Below are positions 30,158 through 40,425 of a stretch of DNA of 64,000 bases, in pieces. Origin of the DNA: Neolewinella marina (lineage in GTDB: Bacteria; Bacteroidota; Bacteroidia; Chitinophagales; Saprospiraceae); contig NZ_PDLO01000008.1 of the NCBI RefSeq assembly GCF_002631205.1, positions 62,001 through 126,000 on the forward strand, in the 5' to 3' direction. The translations under genes and the position numbers were made by a program. How positions within the stretch are numbered: position 1 is the stretch's first letter; the number at the start of each line of letters is the position of its first letter. The notes under the pieces are model-generated. The model saw only the letters and a list, made by a program, of their open reading frames with translations. It had not been told where the DNA came from and did not search any database.

Positions 30158-30192
30158 GCGCATTTCCGCCCTGCGCCCGTTAACTCACCCTT

Positions 30193-31569
30193 TTGACCGC
30201 CCTGTACCGCATCCTGCTTTTCTGTTTCGCGCTGCTGCCGCTGCGTTCCGCGGCGATGGATATGGACGAAGCCGAGGCACGGGCGCTCACCATCATGGAG
30301 CTCAGCCGGGAAGAGGTAGAACTGCGGCTGGCGGCCTTCGACGCCTCCCTGCTGGACTACCGCCTGGACGATGCCGTCTACCGGCGCATCGTGAACTACC
30401 TGCGCGACTGGCCGATTTCCAGCGGGCGCATGCTGGCGCGGTCGGCCCGCTTCTACCCCATCTTCGAAGAGCAACTCCGGCGGGCCAATCTCCCCCTGGA
30501 GCTCAAGCACCTCAGCATCGTGGAGAGTGCCCTGCGCTCCTGGGCAATCAGCCCGGTCGGCGCCGGGGGCCTCTGGCAGCTCATGCCCCCGACCGCCCGG
30601 GAGCTGGGCCTGATCGTCAACGATGAACTTGACGAGCGCCTCGACCCCGCCCTGGGCTGCGCCGCCGGCCTGGAATACCTCAGGATACAGTATGAGCGCT
30701 ACGGCGACTGGGCCCTGGCCCTGGCCGCCTACAACTCCGGTCCCGGCAACGTCAACCGGGCCATCCGCCGCTCCGGCAGCCGCGACTACTGGAAGCTGCG
30801 CCGCTTCCTGCCCCGGGAGACCCGCCACTACGTGCCCAACTTTATCGCCGCGGTCTTCCTGATGCACTACCACCACCACTACGGATTGCCGGCCACCGCC
30901 CTACCCCTGGACCAGCAGCTAGTAGAGCGGGTGATGGTCTACCGCCGGATGAGCCTCTTCCAGGTAGCCCAGGTGACCGGCCTGCGCCCCGAGGTGGTCG
31001 TGGAGATGAACCCCCAGTACGTAAGGGGCTACCTCCCCGGCCTGCGCGGGGGCCACAGCCTGATGGTACCCAAGCGGGTGGTGCCGGCCCTGCAGGAATA
31101 CCTGGCGAGCTTCCCCCGTGAACTGCCGGAGGAAGCCATTTCCCTGCCCTGGACCCACCCCCGGGCGGGCCGCGGGGAACTCGCCCCGAACCGTTACTAC
31201 CGTCGCCACGAGGTGACGGTGGTTCCCGGCGATACGACCGCCCGACAGGTGGCCGAACGCCACGGCATTCCCGTGGACCAGCTGCTGGTGTGGAGCAACC
31301 GCGGGGAACTGGACTCCCTGTCCGCCGGTGAGGTGCTTCACTACTTCGACGTGCGCCGCTACCGCCCCCTGGACCCCCGCACCCTGGAGCGGCTGCCCCC
31401 CGCCCCCCAGCTGGCCGTGGCCGGCCCGGCGGAACTGGACAAGACCCTGCGCCACCACCTCCAATCGGTGCCTGCGGCTACCGCACCGGCCCCGCCCGCC
31501 CCGCCTAGCCTGCGCCGCTGGTGGGAAACCATCACCGAAAAGGCCCGCGCCGTGTGGGCGGCCGACTGA
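30193..31569 (+). CDS. MltD-like lytic transglycosylase with LysM-like domain
   Basis: 458 aa. The start codon appears to be TTG at 30193, because only this start gives the signal peptide MTALYRILLFCFALLPLRSA; the next Met lies after it. The SLT domain is clear: LKHLSIVESALRSWAISPVG (catalytic Glu), GAGGLWQLMPPTARELGL, LALAAYNSGPGNVNRAIRRS and YVPNFIAAVFLM. The C-terminal part around residues 330-400 resembles a LysM repeat (VVPGDTTARQVAERHGIPVD, then LLVWSNRG). It should cut peptidoglycan strands in the periplasm. Expression may come from the box at 30150. Confidence 0.9.
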   Translation: MTALYRILLFCFALLPLRSAAMDMDEAEARALTIMELSREEVELRLAAFDASLLDYRLDDAVYRRIVNYLRDWPISSGRMLARSARFYPIFEEQLRRANLPLELKHLSIVESALRSWAISPVGAGGLWQLMPPTARELGLIVNDELDERLDPALGCAAGLEYLRIQYERYGDWALALAAYNSGPGNVNRAIRRSGSRDYWKLRRFLPRETRHYVPNFIAAVFLMHYHHHYGLPATALPLDQQLVERVMVYRRMSLFQVAQVTGLRPEVVVEMNPQYVRGYLPGLRGGHSLMVPKRVVPALQEYLASFPRELPEEAISLPWTHPRAGRGELAPNRYYRRHEVTVVPGDTTARQVAERHGIPVDQLLVWSNRGELDSLSAGEVLHYFDVRRYRPLDPRTLERLPPAPQLAVAGPAELDKTLRHHLQSVPAATAPAPPAPPSLRRWWETITEKARAVWAAD

Positions 31570-31710
31570 ACCCGGCACCCGCGGCCGCGCCCTACAATTG
31601 TGGGTAAGTCCGGCGGTTGACGGTGAAAACCACCTCCGGGTTCGCTAAGTCCCGGAACATTATCGTTAATTTACGGCCCCTCCGAGGGGGGATGACAACA
31701 AATCGATCAT

Positions 31711-33432
31711 ATGAAATTCAATTCTCAAGGTGACGAAGAGGTCACCTACGATGCCATCGTCGTTGGCACGGGCATCAGCGGAGGCTGGGCCGCCAAGGAG
31801 CTGACCGAAAAGGGCCTCAAGACGCTGGTACTCGAAAAGGGGCGCATGGTACAGCACGGCGACTACCCGACCGCCAGCCTTGACACTTGGGACCTGGACC
31901 TGAACAACAACGTGCCCGCCGAAGAAATCAAGGAGCACTACTACAAGCAGAACCGCACCGGCTACACCGTGCGCCCCCAGAGCAAGCACTGGTTTGTAAA
32001 GGACTCCGAGCACCCCTATGGGGAAACCGAGCGCTTTGACTGGATGCGCGGCTACCACGTCGGCGGCCGCTCCATCATGTGGGGACGCCACAGCTACCGC
32101 TGGAGCGACATGGACTTCACCGCCAACGCCCGCCAGGGCATCGCCACGCCGTGGCCCGTGGGTTACGCCGAAATCGACCCCTGGTACACCTACGTAGAGA
32201 CCTTCGCCGGCATCAGCGGCGAAAAGCTGGGCCTCAGCCAGCTGCCCGACGGCAACTTCCTGCCCATGATGCCCCTCAACTGTGTAGAGGAGCAGGTGCG
32301 CAAGGGCGTCGCCGAAAACATGGGCGGCCGCGTGGTAACCGCCGGCCGGGTAGCCCACCTGACCGCCTACGACCCCAGCGTCCACCTGGGTACCCGCGGG
32401 GCCTGCCAATACCGCAACCGCTGCATCCGGGGCTGTCCTTACGGCGGCTACTTCAGCAGCGTTTCCTCCACCATTCCCGTGGCCCAGGCCACCGGCAACA
32501 TGACGCTGCGCCCGAACAGCTCGGTCTACAGCCTGATCTACGACAAGGAGAACAAGCGGGCCAAGGGCGTGCGCTTCCGCGACACCACCACCGGTGAGGA
32601 CCACGAGGTATTCGCCAAGGTTATCTTTCTCTGCGCTTCGGCCATCCCCAGCTCCTTCATCGTGATGAACACTGAGCACGAGGAGGGCGTAACCCTGGAC
32701 ACCAGCGGCGAACTCGGGGGCAACATCATGGACCACCACTTCCGGGTGGGCGCCTCGGGATCCACCGACGACTACGGCGACAAGATCGAGAAGGGACGCA
32801 AGCCCAACGGCGTGTACATCCCCCGCTACCAGAACCTCGGCGACCGCAACAGCAAGAAGGACTACCTGCGCGGCTTCGGCTACCAGGGAGGCGCCGGACG
32901 CGGCGGCTGGGGCCACACGGTGCGCGAGATGAACGTGAAGGTGGGCCCCGAACTGAAGGACGCCCTGATCCGTCCCGGCAAGTGGACGATGGGACTCACG
33001 GCCTTCGCCGAAACCCTGCCCGACACGAAGAACCGCATGACCATCGACCGCGACAAGCTGGACAAGGACGGCCTGCCCACCCTGGTCTTCGACGCCAAAT
33101 GGGGAGAGAATGAGTACGCCATGGTCGACGACATGATGAACGACGCCGCCGAGATGCTCGAAGCCGCCGGCCTCAAGGACGTGAGCACCTACAACGCCCA
33201 CTCCTACCCCGGCCTCGGCATCCACGAGATGGGCATGGCGCGGATGGGCAGCAGCCCTTCCAACAGCGTAGTGGACAAGCACAACCGCCTGTGGGCCGCC
33301 CCGAACGTCTACATGACCGACGGCGCCTTCATGACCTCCGCGGCCTGTGTGAACCCCTCCCTGACCTATATGGCCTTCACGGCACGCGCCGCGGACCACG
33401 CCGTCAACGAACTTAAAAAGATGAACATCTAA
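31711..33432 (+). CDS. GMC-type FAD oxidoreductase (LacC-like, with Fe-S motif)
   Basis: 573 aa. FAD-binding VGTGISGGWAAKELTEKGL is near the N-terminus. HVGGRSIMWGRHSYRWSDMD and the C-terminal HEMGMARMGSSPSNSVVDKH and TDGAFMTSAACVNPSLTYMA (His/Asn catalytic region) complete the GMC fold. A Cys cluster C232-x5-C238-x3-C242 (CQYRNRCIRGC) matches the spacing reported for the [3Fe-4S] ligands of bacterial FAD-glucose dehydrogenase. It has no signal peptide, so export would depend on its partner, the subunit-3 protein encoded 3 nt downstream with a Tat-type leader. The likely substrate is a sugar or glycoside. Confidence 0.92.
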   Translation: MKFNSQGDEEVTYDAIVVGTGISGGWAAKELTEKGLKTLVLEKGRMVQHGDYPTASLDTWDLDLNNNVPAEEIKEHYYKQNRTGYTVRPQSKHWFVKDSEHPYGETERFDWMRGYHVGGRSIMWGRHSYRWSDMDFTANARQGIATPWPVGYAEIDPWYTYVETFAGISGEKLGLSQLPDGNFLPMMPLNCVEEQVRKGVAENMGGRVVTAGRVAHLTAYDPSVHLGTRGACQYRNRCIRGCPYGGYFSSVSSTIPVAQATGNMTLRPNSSVYSLIYDKENKRAKGVRFRDTTTGEDHEVFAKVIFLCASAIPSSFIVMNTEHEEGVTLDTSGELGGNIMDHHFRVGASGSTDDYGDKIEKGRKPNGVYIPRYQNLGDRNSKKDYLRGFGYQGGAGRGGWGHTVREMNVKVGPELKDALIRPGKWTMGLTAFAETLPDTKNRMTIDRDKLDKDGLPTLVFDAKWGENEYAMVDDMMNDAAEMLEAAGLKDVSTYNAHSYPGLGIHEMGMARMGSSPSNSVVDKHNRLWAAPNVYMTDGAFMTSAACVNPSLTYMAFTARAADHAVNELKKMNI

Positions 33433-33435
33433 GCG

Positions 33436-34053
33436 ATGAAAAGAAGAGAATTACTGCGGTATACCGCCTACATGACCGGCTGGGCCGTCAGCGCCCCGGT
33501 CGCCTCCGCCCTGCTGGCGGGCTGCAAGCGCGATGAAGCCGTTGCCGCCGGGGAGGCCGTCTACGCGCCCGGCTTCTTCAACGAGGAGGAGTACCGCTTC
33601 ATCACCAAGCTGTCGGATACGATGATCCCGACCACCGATACCCCGGGAGCCCTTGACGTGGGCGTACCCGAGATGGTCGACAAGATGGTCGGACAGGTCT
33701 ACGACGAAGAGGCCCGCAACAACTTCCGCAAAGGCCTCAAGGAGCTCATGCGTCGTATGGACGCCGACGAGACCGCCGGCCCCTTCTCGGACATGGACAG
33801 CGAGCAATCGCTGGTGTACCTCCAGGACCAGGACCTCCACTACAAAAACCCCGATACCGAGTGGGACACCGTCCCCGAAGTGGAAGGAAACGCCCGCAAC
33901 GTCTACTTCGACCTGAAGTCGCAGATCGTCGGGGCGTGGTTCAACAGTGAGCCCATCGGCACCGAAGTACTGGCCTACCTGCCCGTACCCGGCGAGTACA
34001 TCCCCTGCGGCGACCTCCAGGAACTCACCGGCGGCGTAGCCTGGGCCATCTAG
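33436..34053 (+). CDS. gluconate 2-dehydrogenase subunit 3 family protein (Tat lipoprotein)
   Basis: 205 aa. The N-terminus MKRRELLRYTAYMTGWAVSA carries a twin-arginine pair and runs to a lipobox-like LLAGC, so it is probably a Tat-exported lipoprotein. The body contains FFNEEEYRFITKLSDTMIPT and TDTPGALDVGVPEMVDKMVG, as in the subunit-3 family (LacA-like). These small subunits pair with GMC dehydrogenases and are believed to carry them through the Tat system. It is sandwiched between two GMC genes, and tatC lies about 4.7 kb downstream. Confidence 0.9.
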   Translation: MKRRELLRYTAYMTGWAVSAPVASALLAGCKRDEAVAAGEAVYAPGFFNEEEYRFITKLSDTMIPTTDTPGALDVGVPEMVDKMVGQVYDEEARNNFRKGLKELMRRMDADETAGPFSDMDSEQSLVYLQDQDLHYKNPDTEWDTVPEVEGNARNVYFDLKSQIVGAWFNSEPIGTEVLAYLPVPGEYIPCGDLQELTGGVAWAI

Positions 34054-34091
34054 GGCCACGGCTTCAGTTCACCTTACCGTCTACCAACCAT

Positions 34092-34147
34092 GGGGTCAGA
34101 TCAGTCGGAAACCGGAAAACCGCCGGACTTCCGATCGATCTGACCCC
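34092..34147. terminator. hairpin between subunit-3 gene and second GMC gene
   Basis: Arms of 11 bp (GGGGTCAGATC and its complement at 34137-34147) with inner pairing GTCGGAA/TTCCGAT enclose a central loop; CTTTCTTTT follows. It could attenuate or end the first transcript, allowing different levels of the two GMC enzymes. Confidence 0.55.
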
Positions 34148-34179
34148 TTTCTTTTACCTGCTGTTCTCACTCTCCCCTT

Positions 34180-35895
<1,716 letters not shown>

Positions 35896-35904
35896 AGGGA
35901 GAAA

Positions 35905-37152
35905 TCACCCACCCGCCAGGGTGTCGTGCACGTCGGTGCGGGCCGCCCGCCGCGCCGGTAGCAGGGAGGCCAGGGCCCCCACCACCAGGGCAGCCAACAG
36001 GATCCAGGCCTCCTCGGGCAGAAATACCAGGGTTCGGAAATCGTAGCGGTAATTCTCGGCAAAATATCTCCCGATGAGGGCCATGCCCGCGTGACTGAGC
36101 GCCAGGCCCAGCAGGGCACCGGTCACGGCCGTCAGCGTGCCCTCCAGCAGGAGGAGGCCGAACAGCTTGCCGGGGCCCGCCCCCAGGCTGCGCAACAGCG
36201 CCAGCTCGCCCCGGCGGCGGTCCAGGGAACTGTACAGTCCGATGAAGATGCTCAGGATACTGACGCCCACCACCACGTAGCCCAGCAGGCGCAGGATTTC
36301 CTCTCCCTGGCCGACGGTAGCGTACAGTTCCGATAGCTGGATACTGGGGGTTACGGCCTGCATTTCCGTGTTTTCGTTGATGCTGCGCTGCATGTTCAGT
36401 CCCGCCACGCTGGTGCCCCGGAAGCGCAGCAGTACGGAGGTTATCGACTCATCGCCGTAGCGGGTCAGCGGGGCCGTCACGTCGTAGCCGGGGGCAGCCG
36501 AGGAATCCGCATGGTCGTGGTCGTGGGTATCGTGCACCGCCCACAGGCTTTCGTTGGGGGTGAGCAGCACCAGGTCGGCCACCGTACCGGTGGGGGCCAG
36601 CACCCCGACCACGCGGAAACGGGGCGCATTGCGGTGGGTCAGGTCATCGTCCTCGATCAGTCCGTGGCTGCTCTGGAAGGTATCCCCCAGGTCAAGCCCC
36701 AGTTCGCGGGCCGCGGTGGCGCCGGCGACCACGTCCATCACCTCCGTCCACATGGTTCCCCGGGCCAGGGTACCGCCGTAGAGTTCCAGGAACTCCGGCC
36801 GGGTACCCACGATGCGGCGCCCCCGGTACGAATCGCCGAGGGATAGCGGTACGCCCAGCCCGATGTAGGGGTGTTCGGGATTGAGGAAGGGCTTCACCGC
36901 ATCCAGGGGCACGTTGCCGGTGGGGGAGCTGATGTGGTACATGCTCGACATCATCAGCTGCAGGGGGCTGCCCTTGGCCCCCACCACCAGGTCGATGCCG
37001 GCGAGGTTGCGGTCGAATTGCTGCTCCAGTTGCCAGTTGAGCAGGAGGACGATGCTGATCAGTCCGGCCCCCAGCGCGGCCAGGATGACGCTCAGCAGGG
37101 TCGTCCAGGGTCGGTACAGCAGGTTGCGCCACGCGAGGGAGAAGAGGGACAT
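35905..37152 (-). CDS. ABC transporter permease (FtsX/MacB type)
   Basis: 415 aa from ATG 37152 (MSLFSLAWRNLLYRPWTTLL); an in-frame upstream start would add residues overlapping the ATPase gene's end. One N-terminal helix, a large extracytoplasmic domain and three C-terminal helices (IFIGLYSSLDRRRGELALLR, followed by LFGLLLLEGTLTAVTGALLG) match the MacB/LolC fold. It forms an operon with the ATPase gene upstream (7-nt gap). The pair is likely a mechanotransmission-type exporter or lipoprotein/lipid extractor. No membrane-fusion protein is seen. Confidence 0.88.
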   Translation of the reverse strand: MSLFSLAWRNLLYRPWTTLLSVILAALGAGLISIVLLLNWQLEQQFDRNLAGIDLVVGAKGSPLQLMMSSMYHISSPTGNVPLDAVKPFLNPEHPYIGLGVPLSLGDSYRGRRIVGTRPEFLELYGGTLARGTMWTEVMDVVAGATAARELGLDLGDTFQSSHGLIEDDDLTHRNAPRFRVVGVLAPTGTVADLVLLTPNESLWAVHDTHDHDHADSSAAPGYDVTAPLTRYGDESITSVLLRFRGTSVAGLNMQRSINENTEMQAVTPSIQLSELYATVGQGEEILRLLGYVVVGVSILSIFIGLYSSLDRRRGELALLRSLGAGPGKLFGLLLLEGTLTAVTGALLGLALSHAGMALIGRYFAENYRYDFRTLVFLPEEAWILLAALVVGALASLLPARRAARTDVHDTLAGG

Positions 37153-37159
37153 GGCCGGA

Positions 37160-37810
37160 TCAGTTGGGGGTTGCGAGAGAGGTGAGTTCCACCACCTGCC
37201 GGAAGTCATCGCGCAGCCGCTCGTCGTGGGTGACCACGATCAGGGCCGCCCCGAGTTCGGCGGCGCGTTCGCGCAGCAGGGCACTTACGCGGCTGGCGTT
37301 GCGGCGGTCGAGGGCGCTGGTGGGTTCGTCGGCCAGGATGAGTTTGGGCCGGTTGACCAGTGCCCGGGCGATGGTAGCCCGCTGCTGCTCCCCTACGCTG
37401 AGCTGGCCGGGGAGGCGGTCGGCGTGGTCGTCGATACCGAGTTGGTGCAGGGTGGTACGCAGCAGTTCTGGGTCTGGCGGCAGGCTGGCCATACGCCGGG
37501 CGATGGCGAGGTTTTCTTCTACCGTCAGCGCATCCACGAAGTAGGGCCGCTGGAAGACCAATCCGATGTTGCGGCCGCGGAAGCGGTCGAGTTTGGCCCC
37601 GCTGAGGGCGGCGTAGTCCACCCCGTCCAGCTCCATCCGGCCGGCCAGCGGACTGAGTACCCCGGCCAGCAGGTGCAGCCAGGTGGATTTGCCGGCCCCG
37701 CTGGGCCCCAGCAGCAGCAGGGTGCCGGCGCGGTCGACACTCAGGTCAGGAAACCGGAAAGTCGTGGCGGCCCCCGGATAGCGGTACGTCAGGTCGTGGG
37801 TAATCAGCAC
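37160..37810 (-). CDS. ABC transporter ATP-binding protein (LolD/MacB-like)
   Basis: 216 aa, normal for stand-alone ATPases of this group. Walker A LLGPSGAGKSTWLHLLAG, Q-loop GLVFQRPYFVDAL, signature LSVGEQQRATIARALVNRP, Walker B LILADEPTSALDRRN and H-loop VVTHDERLRD are present. It powers the FtsX-type permease encoded 7 nt downstream. Expressed divergently from the SDR gene at 37890. Confidence 0.92.
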   Translation of the reverse strand: MLITHDLTYRYPGAATTFRFPDLSVDRAGTLLLLGPSGAGKSTWLHLLAGVLSPLAGRMELDGVDYAALSGAKLDRFRGRNIGLVFQRPYFVDALTVEENLAIARRMASLPPDPELLRTTLHQLGIDDHADRLPGQLSVGEQQRATIARALVNRPKLILADEPTSALDRRNASRVSALLRERAAELGAALIVVTHDERLRDDFRQVVELTSLATPN

Positions 37811-37889
37811 ACGGTAAATGTACTATGCCCGCCGCAACCTTGTCCCAACAACCGCCCCCGCCTCCCGCGCGTTACGTCTGCCAGAGGCT

Positions 37890-38750
37890 ATGCACAACAA
37901 AACTGTACTCATCACGGGCGCCAACGATGGCATTGGGCGGGCCACCGCCGAACGCCTTGCCAGAAAGGGAGCCCATCTGGTGCTGGCCTGCCGCAATGAG
38001 ACCAGTGCCCAGCACACCGCCGACTGGCTGGTGGAGCATACCGGCAACTCCAAGATCGACACCCTGCCCCTCGACCTGGCCAGCCTGAGCAGCGTGCGGG
38101 CCGCCAGCGAGATCTTCCTGGCCGACTACCCCCGTCTGGACGTCCTCATCAACAACGCCGGCGTGTACTGCGAGTCGCTGGAACTCACCCAGGACGGCTA
38201 CGAGTTGCAGTTCGGAGTGAACCACCTCGGCCACTTCCTGCTCACCCTGAACCTGCTGCCGGCCATGCAGTGTGCCAACATCTGCAGCCGGGTGATCAAC
38301 GTGGCCAGCGCCCTGCACACCAAGGGGGGAATCGACTTCGGCAACCTGCGGGGGGAGCGGGGGCCCAGGGCCTACGACGGCACGGCCGCCTACGCCCAGA
38401 GCAAGCTGGCCAACATCCTCTTCACCAAGGAACTCGACCGCCGCCACGGCAGTGAGATCACCACCAACTGCCTCCACCCGGGCGTGGTGGGCACCAGCCT
38501 GGCCAACAAAAAAGGAAAACTTTTTACCAAGGCCATCTGGTCGCTGTACAAGCCCTTCGCCCGGACCCCCGAGCGGGGCGCCGATACCAGCGTGTACCTG
38601 GCCAGCAGCCCGGAGGTCCGGGAGGTTTCCGGCCGCTATTTCAACCCCACGCAGTGCCTGGTGAAGCCTTCCCCCACGGCCTGCAATGAGCAACTTGCCC
38701 GACGCCTCTGGGAATACAGCGAGACGGCCGTCCGGGAATTTCTACTCTAA
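37890..38750 (+). CDS. short-chain dehydrogenase/reductase (retinol-dehydrogenase-like)
   Basis: 286 aa from ATG 37890 (MHNKTVLITGANDGIGRATA). The longer frame beginning at 37818 lies largely upstream of the Rossmann fold and is not supported. Classical SDR features: TGANDGIGRA, DVLINNAGVYCESLEL, VINVASALHTKG and the catalytic YAQSKLANILFTKEL. It should reduce or oxidise a small hydrophobic or carbonyl substrate with NAD(P)H; the specific substrate is not evident. It is followed 26 nt later by tatC. Confidence 0.9.
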   Translation: MHNKTVLITGANDGIGRATAERLARKGAHLVLACRNETSAQHTADWLVEHTGNSKIDTLPLDLASLSSVRAASEIFLADYPRLDVLINNAGVYCESLELTQDGYELQFGVNHLGHFLLTLNLLPAMQCANICSRVINVASALHTKGGIDFGNLRGERGPRAYDGTAAYAQSKLANILFTKELDRRHGSEITTNCLHPGVVGTSLANKKGKLFTKAIWSLYKPFARTPERGADTSVYLASSPEVREVSGRYFNPTQCLVKPSPTACNEQLARRLWEYSETAVREFLL

Positions 38751-38764
38751 TCTGTACTAGGTAG

Positions 38765-38772
38765 TACCTTCG
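38765..38772 (+). promoter_or_regulatory. putative -7 box immediately before tatC
   Basis: TACCTTCG resembles TAnnTTTG and ends 4 nt before the tatC ATG. If it is used, the mRNA would start at or next to the start codon, i.e. be leaderless. Confidence 0.3.
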
Positions 38773-38776
38773 CCCC

Positions 38777-39643
38777 ATGCCACTGGATCAACAGGATGTA
38801 GACACTTGGAAGTACGACGAGGCCGGCAAGCCCGTCCCGGAAATCGAGAAGGAAATGTCCTTCGTCGACCACCTGGAGGAACTGCGCTGGCACGTTATGC
38901 GCGCCCTCATCGCGATCTGCGTTGCCGGGGTGCTGCTGTTCGTCTTCAACGACTTTTACTTCACCTACGTGCTTTACGGGCCGCTGCGGGAGGACTTCCT
39001 CAGCTACCGGATGTTCTGCCGATTGTCCGATTTCCTCGGCACCGGCAGTGCGCTGTGCTTTCATCCCCCCACGGTGTTGGTGCAGGCCACCGAGTTCGGT
39101 GAGCAGTTCATCACGGCGGTCAAGATGGCCTTCGTGGGTGGGTTCGTCCTGTCGTTCCCCTACGTCTTCTACGAGATCTGGTCCTTCGTCCGCCCGGGCC
39201 TCTACCCGGCCGAGCAGAAGGCTACCCGCTGGGTGATCCTCATCTGTTCCTTCCTCTTCTTCGTGGGCGTGTCCTTCGGTTTCTTCATTGTGGCCCCCTT
39301 CGGCACCAACTTCCTGATGGGCTTCGAGGTGGGTGGCACGGTCAACCAGCCCAAGATGGACTCCGTGATCAGCTACATGATCATGTTCACCCTGCCCGCG
39401 GCCCTGATCTTTGAACTGCCGGTACTGATTTACTTCCTGGCGAAATTCGGCCTCGTCACCGCCGAGTCCATGCGGCAGTACCGCCGCCACAGCTTCATCG
39501 GCATCCTGGTGTTGTCGGCTCTGCTCACGCCCCCCGACGTCGTGACCCAGATCCTCATCGCCGTGCCGCTGTATACCCTTTACGAAATCTCCATTTTTGT
39601 CGCCAAGCGCGCCCAGCGCGAATACGAAGCCTCCCTGCAATAA
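38777..39643 (+). CDS. tatC: Sec-independent (Tat) translocase subunit TatC
   Basis: 288 aa. The signature EMSFVDHLEELRWHVMRALI is near residues 26-46. Six membrane helices follow (FVGGFVLSFPYVFYEIWSFV and PGLYPAEQKATRWVILICSF are typical). The C-terminal part contains LTPPDVVTQILIAVPLYTLY. TatC recognises twin-arginine signals and forms the translocase with TatA, which is not in this window. The Tat-type leader of the subunit-3 protein at 33436 is a plausible client. Confidence 0.95.
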   Translation: MPLDQQDVDTWKYDEAGKPVPEIEKEMSFVDHLEELRWHVMRALIAICVAGVLLFVFNDFYFTYVLYGPLREDFLSYRMFCRLSDFLGTGSALCFHPPTVLVQATEFGEQFITAVKMAFVGGFVLSFPYVFYEIWSFVRPGLYPAEQKATRWVILICSFLFFVGVSFGFFIVAPFGTNFLMGFEVGGTVNQPKMDSVISYMIMFTLPAALIFELPVLIYFLAKFGLVTAESMRQYRRHSFIGILVLSALLTPPDVVTQILIAVPLYTLYEISIFVAKRAQREYEASLQ

Positions 39644-39701
39644 GCGGATGCCGCCCCCTTTTTTGCGCCGGGGCGCGGGTGCCGTATAAAACCAATAAGC
39701 C

Positions 39702-40313
39702 ATGTTCATCATCCCCCCCTATATCCGTTTTGCGCTCATCGCCGCCGGAGTGGTCGGTGGCGTAAGTCTCTGGATTGCCTTCGGTTTCTGGTACGGCTTC
39801 CCCTTCCTGCTGGCCGGTATCATCCTGTTCATCGGCTACATCTTCCTCGGTACCGTGGGGCCGGCCGCCAAGGCCGTCCAGGCCCAGGACTTCGCCAAGG
39901 GTGAAAAGCTCCTCAACCTCACCCTGAAGCCCGAGTGGCTCTACAGCGCCAACCGGGCCTTCTACTACATGATGCGGGGCACCATCGCCCTGAGCCGCAA
40001 GGACCTCAACGCCGCCGAGGGTTGGCTCAAGCAGGCCGACTCCATCGACGTACCCACCGCCAACGAAAAGGCCATGCTCAAGCTCCAGCTGGCCCAGATC
40101 GAAGCCAACCGCCGCAACTTCGGCGCCGCCAAGAAGTACCTCAAGGCCGCCAAGGAAACCAACGTCAAGCTGCCCCAGATCACCGAGCAGATCGACATGC
40201 TCGACACCGCCCTCAAGCAATCCGGCCAGGTAAAGGCCGCCCAGCGCATGGGCAAGGAAGGCCACCGTATGATGACCCGCGGCGGCAAGCGGCGCCGGCC
40301 GAAAGGACGATAG
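39702..40313 (+). CDS. TPR-like membrane protein, 203 aa
   Basis: Two N-terminal helices (FALIAAGVVGGVSLWIAF and FPFLLAGIILFIGYIFLG) are followed by a TPR-like soluble part with Ala/Tyr spacing (AFYYMMRGTIALSRKDLNAA; LQLAQIEANRRNFGAAKKYL) and a basic tail (RGGKRRRPKGR). Such proteins scaffold membrane complexes in Bacteroidota, but no specific role is known. It is 58 nt after tatC and may be co-transcribed with it. Confidence 0.75.
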   Translation: MFIIPPYIRFALIAAGVVGGVSLWIAFGFWYGFPFLLAGIILFIGYIFLGTVGPAAKAVQAQDFAKGEKLLNLTLKPEWLYSANRAFYYMMRGTIALSRKDLNAAEGWLKQADSIDVPTANEKAMLKLQLAQIEANRRNFGAAKKYLKAAKETNVKLPQITEQIDMLDTALKQSGQVKAAQRMGKEGHRMMTRGGKRRRPKGR

Positions 40314-40343
40314 GGCGAGGAATTTACAATTTACAAGTTCTGA

Positions 40344-40402
40344 TTTACCATTTATCATTTTGGCGGCACCCGCGCGCCGCCGCCAAAATGATAGATGGTA
40401 AG
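40344..40402. repeat. long imperfect inverted repeat (hairpin) before hemW
   Basis: Arms 40344-40367 and 40379-40402 match at 22 of 24 positions, including a perfect 14-bp inner stem (40354-40367 with 40379-40392) around a GC-rich 11-nt loop. AT-rich extensions on each side are also partly complementary. It lies between the TPR-like gene and the TTG start of hemW. No T-run follows, so it may be an RNA structure or repeat element rather than a simple terminator. Confidence 0.75.
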
Positions 40403-40425
40403 TTGTAAATGGTAAATTTTACCGG

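Noticed and set aside
29035-30879. Open frame antisense to the esterase and transglycosylase genes
   Set aside because: Same compositional artefact; the sense strand shows complete enzyme motifs.
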